From assembly GCA_022615525.1 (NCBI GenBank), contig JAKEGN010000207.1:1-9982 (forward strand): a stretch of DNA of 9,982 bases, in the 5' to 3' direction. A program made the translations under genes and the position numbers. This DNA comes from Woeseiaceae bacterium (lineage in GTDB: Bacteria; Pseudomonadota; Gammaproteobacteria; Steroidobacterales; Woeseiaceae). The notes under the pieces are model-generated. The model was not told the DNA's origin and made no database searches. It was given only the letters and a program-made list of their open reading frames with translations. Numbering within the stretch: the stretch's first letter is position 1; each line of letters starts with the position of its first letter. Below are positions 6,296-9,982 of this stretch, in pieces.

Positions 6296-7741
6296 ATGAA
6301 CACCAGCCTGTACCGTCTAATCTGCCTGTCTGTTCCGTACCTGCTGCTGCAGGCCTGCGACCCGCAAACGGCAGGGACAGCCGCTCAACCGACCGCCGAC
6401 AAGGGTGACCGGATCGACCTGATCGTCGAGGGCGACTACGTGATCACCATGGACAGCGAGGGCACGGTACTCAAGCACGGTGCCCTGGCCATCGACGACG
6501 GATTGATCGTTGCGATCGGCCTGTCGGAGGAGATACACGCGGGCTACAAGGCCATCGAGGTCCTGCCCGGTGACAACCGCATCGTGCTTCCCGGCCTGAT
6601 CAACGGCCACTCGCATGCCGCGATGACCCTGCTTCGCGGTGTCGCCGACGACCTGGCCCTGATGGACTGGCTCAACAATTACATCTTTCCCGCTGAAGTC
6701 CAGTTTGTCGATGCGGAGTTCGTGCGCATCGGTACCGAATTGGCCTGCTGGGAAATGATACGCGGCGGCACGACCACGTTCGTCGACATGTACTACTTCC
6801 CCGAGGTCATCGCCGAAGTCGTCGAATCCTGCGGCATGCGGGCCTTCGTATCGGCAACCGTGATCGACCAGCGCAGCCCGGACGCCGAGGGCGCAGCGGA
6901 CTCGATAACGAAGGGCATGGAATTCGTCAATCGCTGGAAGGGCCGGAACAGCCGCATCATGCCGATGTTCGGGCCGCATGCAAACTACACCCTCGATGCA
7001 GAGCAATTGCGAGCAACCAGGGAGGCAGCCAACGAAGCGGGCATCCCGGTCAGTATCCACATGTCGGAGTCGCCCTACGAAGTTGCGTACTCGAAGGAGC
7101 ACTATGGCATGACCACGATCCGGCTGTTCGAATCGATCGGTTTTCTCGACGGCCCGACCATCGGCGCGCACGTCGTGTGGCCGACGGACGAGGAGATTCC
7201 GATACTCGTCGAGCGCAAGGTCGGCGTCATCCACAATCCGACTTCCAACATGAAGATCGCATCCGGCATATCGCCCGTTTCGAAAATGCTGCAGGCCGGC
7301 GTTCGCATGGGTCTCGGCACCGACGGCGCGGCAAGCAACAATGACCTGGACATGTGGGAGGAGATGCGCCTCGCGTCGTTCCTGCAGAAGGTCGAACAGA
7401 TGAACCCGGAAGTCATGCCGGCGTCGGCAGTCCTGACCATGGCCACGCGTGGCGGCGCCGAAGCCGTCGGCCTGGGCGGTGTCGTCGGCGATCTCGTAAC
7501 GGGGCGCAAAGCCGACGTCATCCAGGTCTCGTTCGACGACGTGCATTTCGTGCCGACGTACGACGTGATTTCGCACCTCGTTTACGTTGCCGACGAGCAG
7601 GACGTCGTGAGCGTCATCGTCGATGGCAAACTGCTGATGCGAAACCGCGACATGCTGACCATCGATACCGCGCGCGTCGCCAGTGAAGCACGCGCACTCG
7701 CCGGCCGTATCCAGGCGGCCCTGGCCGAACGCAATCGTTGA
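6296..7741 (+). CDS. Exported amidohydrolase, MTA/SAH/adenosine deaminase type, predicted lipoprotein
   Basis: This 481-residue metal-dependent amidohydrolase is of the TRZ/ATZ and methylthioadenosine/S-adenosylhomocysteine deaminase group, which removes the amino group from adenosine-like nucleosides or from related aminated rings. Metal and catalytic residues are in place: H105 and H107 (NGHSHAAMTLLRG), H228 (GPHANYT), H255 and E258 (SIHMSES), H292 (GAHVVW) and D343 (GTDGAASNN). VIHNPTSNMK at 312-320 and DLVTGRKADVI at 399-409 are also typical. Unlike ordinary cytoplasmic members, it has a signal peptide ending in a lipobox, LLLQAC, with C21 as the lipidated residue, followed by a Gln/Thr/Ala-rich linker before the enzyme domain at about 40. 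D22 follows the cysteine, which in enterobacteria keeps lipoproteins in the inner membrane. With an exported 5'-nucleotidase two genes away, periplasmic deamination of adenosine or deoxyadenosine is the likeliest role. Other substrates (MTA, cytosine-like or guanine-like rings) cannot be excluded. Confidence 0.9.
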   Translation: MNTSLYRLICLSVPYLLLQACDPQTAGTAAQPTADKGDRIDLIVEGDYVITMDSEGTVLKHGALAIDDGLIVAIGLSEEIHAGYKAIEVLPGDNRIVLPGLINGHSHAAMTLLRGVADDLALMDWLNNYIFPAEVQFVDAEFVRIGTELACWEMIRGGTTTFVDMYYFPEVIAEVVESCGMRAFVSATVIDQRSPDAEGAADSITKGMEFVNRWKGRNSRIMPMFGPHANYTLDAEQLRATREAANEAGIPVSIHMSESPYEVAYSKEHYGMTTIRLFESIGFLDGPTIGAHVVWPTDEEIPILVERKVGVIHNPTSNMKIASGISPVSKMLQAGVRMGLGTDGAASNNDLDMWEEMRLASFLQKVEQMNPEVMPASAVLTMATRGGAEAVGLGGVVGDLVTGRKADVIQVSFDDVHFVPTYDVISHLVYVADEQDVVSVIVDGKLLMRNRDMLTIDTARVASEARALAGRIQAALAERNR

Positions 7742-7777
7742 TGGCGATGGAATCGAAGCAAAATACGGTGTAGCGGC

Positions 7778-7984
7778 GTGCAATACGTCCTCGTCATTGT
7801 GTCCTTGCTTGGCGTCGCCGCCATCATCTGGTACTTCTTCATGCTGCCGCTCGGCAGCGAGCGCCACGAGCGCGAGCTGGAACTCATCCGCCGGAAACTG
7901 GAGCGCCGAGGGGCACAACAGCACCCGGCAGATCAGGCCGGGCCCAGCGACCGGGGCAGTGACGCAAAAGGCGCAAGCCGATGA
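7778..7984 (+). CDS. Small single-pass membrane protein of unknown function
   Basis: This 68-residue predicted protein matches no family I recognise. Residues 3-23 (YVLVIVSLLGVAAIIWYFFML) form one hydrophobic helix. It is followed by a strongly charged stretch, GSERHERELELIRRKLERR (26-44), that should form an amphipathic helix or short coiled coil, and then a polar Gly/Ser/Asp-rich tail. The likely topology is inner membrane with the charged tail in the cytoplasm, by the positive-inside rule. The start is GTG at 7778, and no in-frame ATG lies upstream within the open frame. The Shine-Dalgarno is poor. The gene begins 36 nt after the amidohydrolase and its stop overlaps the nucleotidase ATG (ATGA at 7981-7984), which strongly supports real, coupled translation. 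It may be a partner or anchor for a neighbouring exported enzyme, or simply a translational link. Confidence 0.65.
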   Translation: MQYVLVIVSLLGVAAIIWYFFMLPLGSERHERELELIRRKLERRGAQQHPADQAGPSDRGSDAKGASR

Positions 7985-9741
7985 ACAAGATCATTCCGAC
8001 GGCGTTTCTGTCCCTCATTCTGCTGCTCCAAGGCGGTTGCGGAATCGACACTCCGAAAGCCGGGAGCGATGCCGGCGACGGCAGAATCACACTCTCCGTG
8101 GTCGGCACGAACGATGTGCATGGCAATATCGTCGAGCGAAACGGCGCTGGCGGGCTTGCGCTGTTTGGCGGATACATCGCTAATCTTCGCTCGGTGCGCG
8201 CCGCCGGCGGCGGCGCAGTGTTACTGATCGACGCCGGGGACATGTGGCAGGGGACGCTCGAGTCCAACATGGCGGAAGGTGCGCCCGTGGTCGCGGCGTA
8301 TAACGCACTTGAATACGGTGCCGCGACTATCGGCAATCACGAGTTCGATTTCGGCCCGGCGGGCCCCGCCGTGATCGCGACGCAGGAAGGGGATGATCCG
8401 CGCGGCGCGTTGAAAGCGCGCGCCGCGGAAGCGAAATATCCGTTCCTGGCCGCCAACCTGATCGATGCAACAACCGATGCACCGGTAGCCTGGCCCAATG
8501 TGCGTCCCTCATCGAGAATCGAGGTCGCCGGGATTACGGCGGGCATCATCGGCGTTACCAGCCGGGATACACCGGCATCGACACTGGCGGCGCACGTCAA
8601 GGGACTGCGGGTAGCAGCGCTCGCCGAAACCATCCGGGAGCAGGCCGAAGCGCTCAGGGCCGCCGGGGCGCAGTTGGTGATAGTCACCGCGCATGCCGGC
8701 GGCCGTTGCGACCGCTTCGACGATCCCGCGGATCTCTCCAGTTGCGAAGCCGATTCGGAGATCTTCGGGGTCGCCCGCGCGCTGCCGCACGGCCTCGTCG
8801 ACCTGATCGTCGCCGGGCATGTGCACAAGGGCCTGGCGCACGAAGTGAACGGCATCGCCATCATCTCGTCGTGGTCCGGCGGAGAATTCTTCGGCCGCGT
8901 CGACTTCCGCATCGACAACGGCCACATCGCCGCGCGCAGTATTTTCCCCCCGCAGCGGATATGCCGGTACGTCGTGGCCGGGTCCGGCCAGTGTCGCGGA
9001 TCGGCCGGGACCGACGGTGCCGTCGCAGCGATGTATGAAGGCAGCGTGGTTCGCCCGGACAATGCCATCGCACGGGTGATAGCGCCGGCCATCGCCGAGG
9101 CCGGGAAACTCAAGGCCGAAAAGCTCGGCCCGCATCTGGAAACCGCGATCCGGCGCCGGCCGGTACCGGAATCACCTATCGGCAACCTGCTGACGGACAT
9201 CCTGCTGGCCTCCGAGCCGCGAGCCGACGTGGCGATCCATAACACGCTCGGGGGCATACGGGCCGACCTTCCGGCGGGTGACCTGACTTTCGGCAGCGTC
9301 TACGAAATGTTTCCTTTCGATAACCGCATAATGCACCTGGAGATCTCCGGCGCGGAGCTGAAATCGGTGCTGGCGAACCAGGTCGAGGGCGGGATACGTC
9401 GCGGCCATGTCAGCGGTGTGCGCGTGATTGCCGATTGTGACAACGAGGAACTGAGCCTTCGCGTCTTCGATACCGACGGCCGCGAGGTCCGGGACGAGGA
9501 ACGCTTGCTGGTCGTTACCAACGATTTCCTGGTCACCGGTGGTGACAGTGTCCTGACACCGATCATGCCGGAAGAAGGATTCGACGTCGTTTACGAAGGC
9601 GCCATGGTTCGCGACGTCATCGTCGAATGGATGCGCCAGAACGCTGCCACCCTGAACGAAGAACAGTTCAACAGCGAGGCGAACCCCCGCTGGGATCTGC
9701 CTCGGCCGGCACCCCTGGCCTGCGATTTGAGCGCACAATGA
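7981..9741 (+). CDS. Exported 5'-nucleotidase (UshA/YfkN family metallophosphatase)
   Basis: This 586-residue two-domain nucleotidase would strip phosphate from nucleotides outside the inner membrane. The metallophosphatase domain shows D45 and H47 (GTNDVHG), D87 (IDAGDMWQGT), N119 and H120 (GNHEFDFG), H238 (TAHAGG), and H280 and H282 (AGHVHKG). The C-terminal 5_nucleotid_C domain starts near 395 (SPIGNLLTDILL). It has NTLGGIR at 421-427, FPFDN at 444-448 and TNDFLVTGGDS at 513-523, the usual nucleoside-binding segments. Cysteine pairs C243/C255 and C328/C337 fit disulfides in the periplasm. The N-terminus is a signal peptide with C20 in LLLQGGC. Q17 at -3 makes the lipobox imperfect, so lipidation is likely but not certain. 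The ATG overlaps the stop of the small membrane gene by 4 nt, with a weak AAAAGG about 9 nt upstream, and its own stop overlaps the next gene in the same way. The family is sure. Activity on cyclic nucleotides or sugar nucleotides is possible. Confidence 0.94.
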   Translation: MNKIIPTAFLSLILLLQGGCGIDTPKAGSDAGDGRITLSVVGTNDVHGNIVERNGAGGLALFGGYIANLRSVRAAGGGAVLLIDAGDMWQGTLESNMAEGAPVVAAYNALEYGAATIGNHEFDFGPAGPAVIATQEGDDPRGALKARAAEAKYPFLAANLIDATTDAPVAWPNVRPSSRIEVAGITAGIIGVTSRDTPASTLAAHVKGLRVAALAETIREQAEALRAAGAQLVIVTAHAGGRCDRFDDPADLSSCEADSEIFGVARALPHGLVDLIVAGHVHKGLAHEVNGIAIISSWSGGEFFGRVDFRIDNGHIAARSIFPPQRICRYVVAGSGQCRGSAGTDGAVAAMYEGSVVRPDNAIARVIAPAIAEAGKLKAEKLGPHLETAIRRRPVPESPIGNLLTDILLASEPRADVAIHNTLGGIRADLPAGDLTFGSVYEMFPFDNRIMHLEISGAELKSVLANQVEGGIRRGHVSGVRVIADCDNEELSLRVFDTDGREVRDEERLLVVTNDFLVTGGDSVLTPIMPEEGFDVVYEGAMVRDVIVEWMRQNAATLNEEQFNSEANPRWDLPRPAPLACDLSAQ

Positions 9742-9982
9742 ATTATACCTGCCGCTATCCGGCCGCGGCCCGGGCTTTGTACGAGGCGCTTGCGGAAGAT
9801 CACTTTTACCGGACGCTTGCGCTGGCGGCATCCGACGATCCCGAAACTGCGCAAGAGGCGATGATCCGATACCTCGATTATTCCATGATCGAGGCCGAGG
9901 AGTACGGCCAGCTGGTTCTTCCTGCGGATTCGTCATCCGGGGCAGCCATCTGGAACAAGCCACTCGATCCCGCCATCCTGCA
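9738..9982 (+). CDS. Probable GNAT-family N-acetyltransferase, N-terminal part, cut by window edge
   Basis: An open frame begins at the ATG at 9738, overlapping the nucleotidase TGA (ATGA), and runs off the window after 81 complete codons. It starts MNYTCRYPAAARALYEALAE and continues through DHFYRTLAL, AMIRYLDYSM (41-50) and GAAIWNKPL (68-76). The last block resembles the second-third strand region of GNAT acetyltransferases of the 'aaalWlpP' kind, and the preceding helices fit the same fold. The acetyl-CoA binding motif would lie beyond the window, so the family is a moderate call from pattern memory. The overlap argues that it is cotranscribed and translationally coupled with the 5'-nucleotidase. 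A role on amino-group-bearing nucleosides is conceivable but speculative. Confidence 0.6.
   Translation, partial: MNYTCRYPAAARALYEALAEDHFYRTLALAASDDPETAQEAMIRYLDYSMIEAEEYGQLVLPADSSSGAAIWNKPLDPAIL

Noticed and set aside
6317..7924. A 535-codon open frame on the minus strand opposite the amidohydrolase
   Set aside because: The amidohydrolase on the plus strand has all its catalytic residues. The antisense translation is His/Arg/Asp-rich with no domain, so it is a shadow of codon bias.
9172..9963. A 263-codon minus-strand frame spanning the nucleotidase end and the acetyltransferase start
   Set aside because: It overlaps two motif-supported plus-strand genes and has no recognisable features.

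Overview
The window looks like a Gram-negative, moderately GC-rich chromosome, most likely a free-living (perhaps aquatic) gammaproteobacterium. The Gram-negative call rests on a TonB-dependent outer-membrane receptor and lipobox-type signal peptides. The finer placement is inferred from overall protein style and is not proven.

Layout. Positions 1-3868 hold four genes on the minus strand, read from about 3868 down to 1: a PHYHD1-like phytanoyl-CoA dioxygenase family protein, thymidine phosphorylase (deoA), a CNT/NupC concentrative nucleoside transporter, and an inosine/uridine-type nucleoside hydrolase cut by the window's left edge. A 123-nt divergent intergenic region (3869-3991) separates them from a plus-strand TonB-dependent receptor (3992-6181), which ends in a strong intrinsic terminator (6215-6245). 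A second plus-strand cluster then starts: an exported, lipobox-bearing amidohydrolase of the MTA/SAH/adenosine deaminase type (6296-7741), a 68-residue single-pass membrane protein (7778-7984), an exported 5'-nucleotidase (7981-9741), and the start of a GNAT-like acetyltransferase (9738 onward, cut by the right edge). Three of these genes are joined by 4-nt ATGA overlaps.

Together the genes read as a nucleotide/nucleoside scavenging locus spanning all compartments. The receptor would import nucleic-acid breakdown products across the outer membrane, the 5'-nucleotidase would remove phosphate in the periplasm, and the exported deaminase would convert adenosine-like nucleosides to inosine-like ones. 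NupC would carry nucleosides across the inner membrane, and thymidine phosphorylase plus nucleoside hydrolase would split them in the cytoplasm. The enzyme families are clear from motifs. The receptor's substrate and the joint pathway are inferred from gene context. The least expected parts are the PHYHD1-like 2-oxoglutarate dioxygenase at the head of the catabolic operon, the exported purine-deaminase-type amidohydrolase, and the unrecognised small membrane protein coupled to the nucleotidase.

Apart from the two promoter regions there are no long non-coding stretches. I found no tRNA, rRNA, CRISPR, insertion sequence or attachment site.
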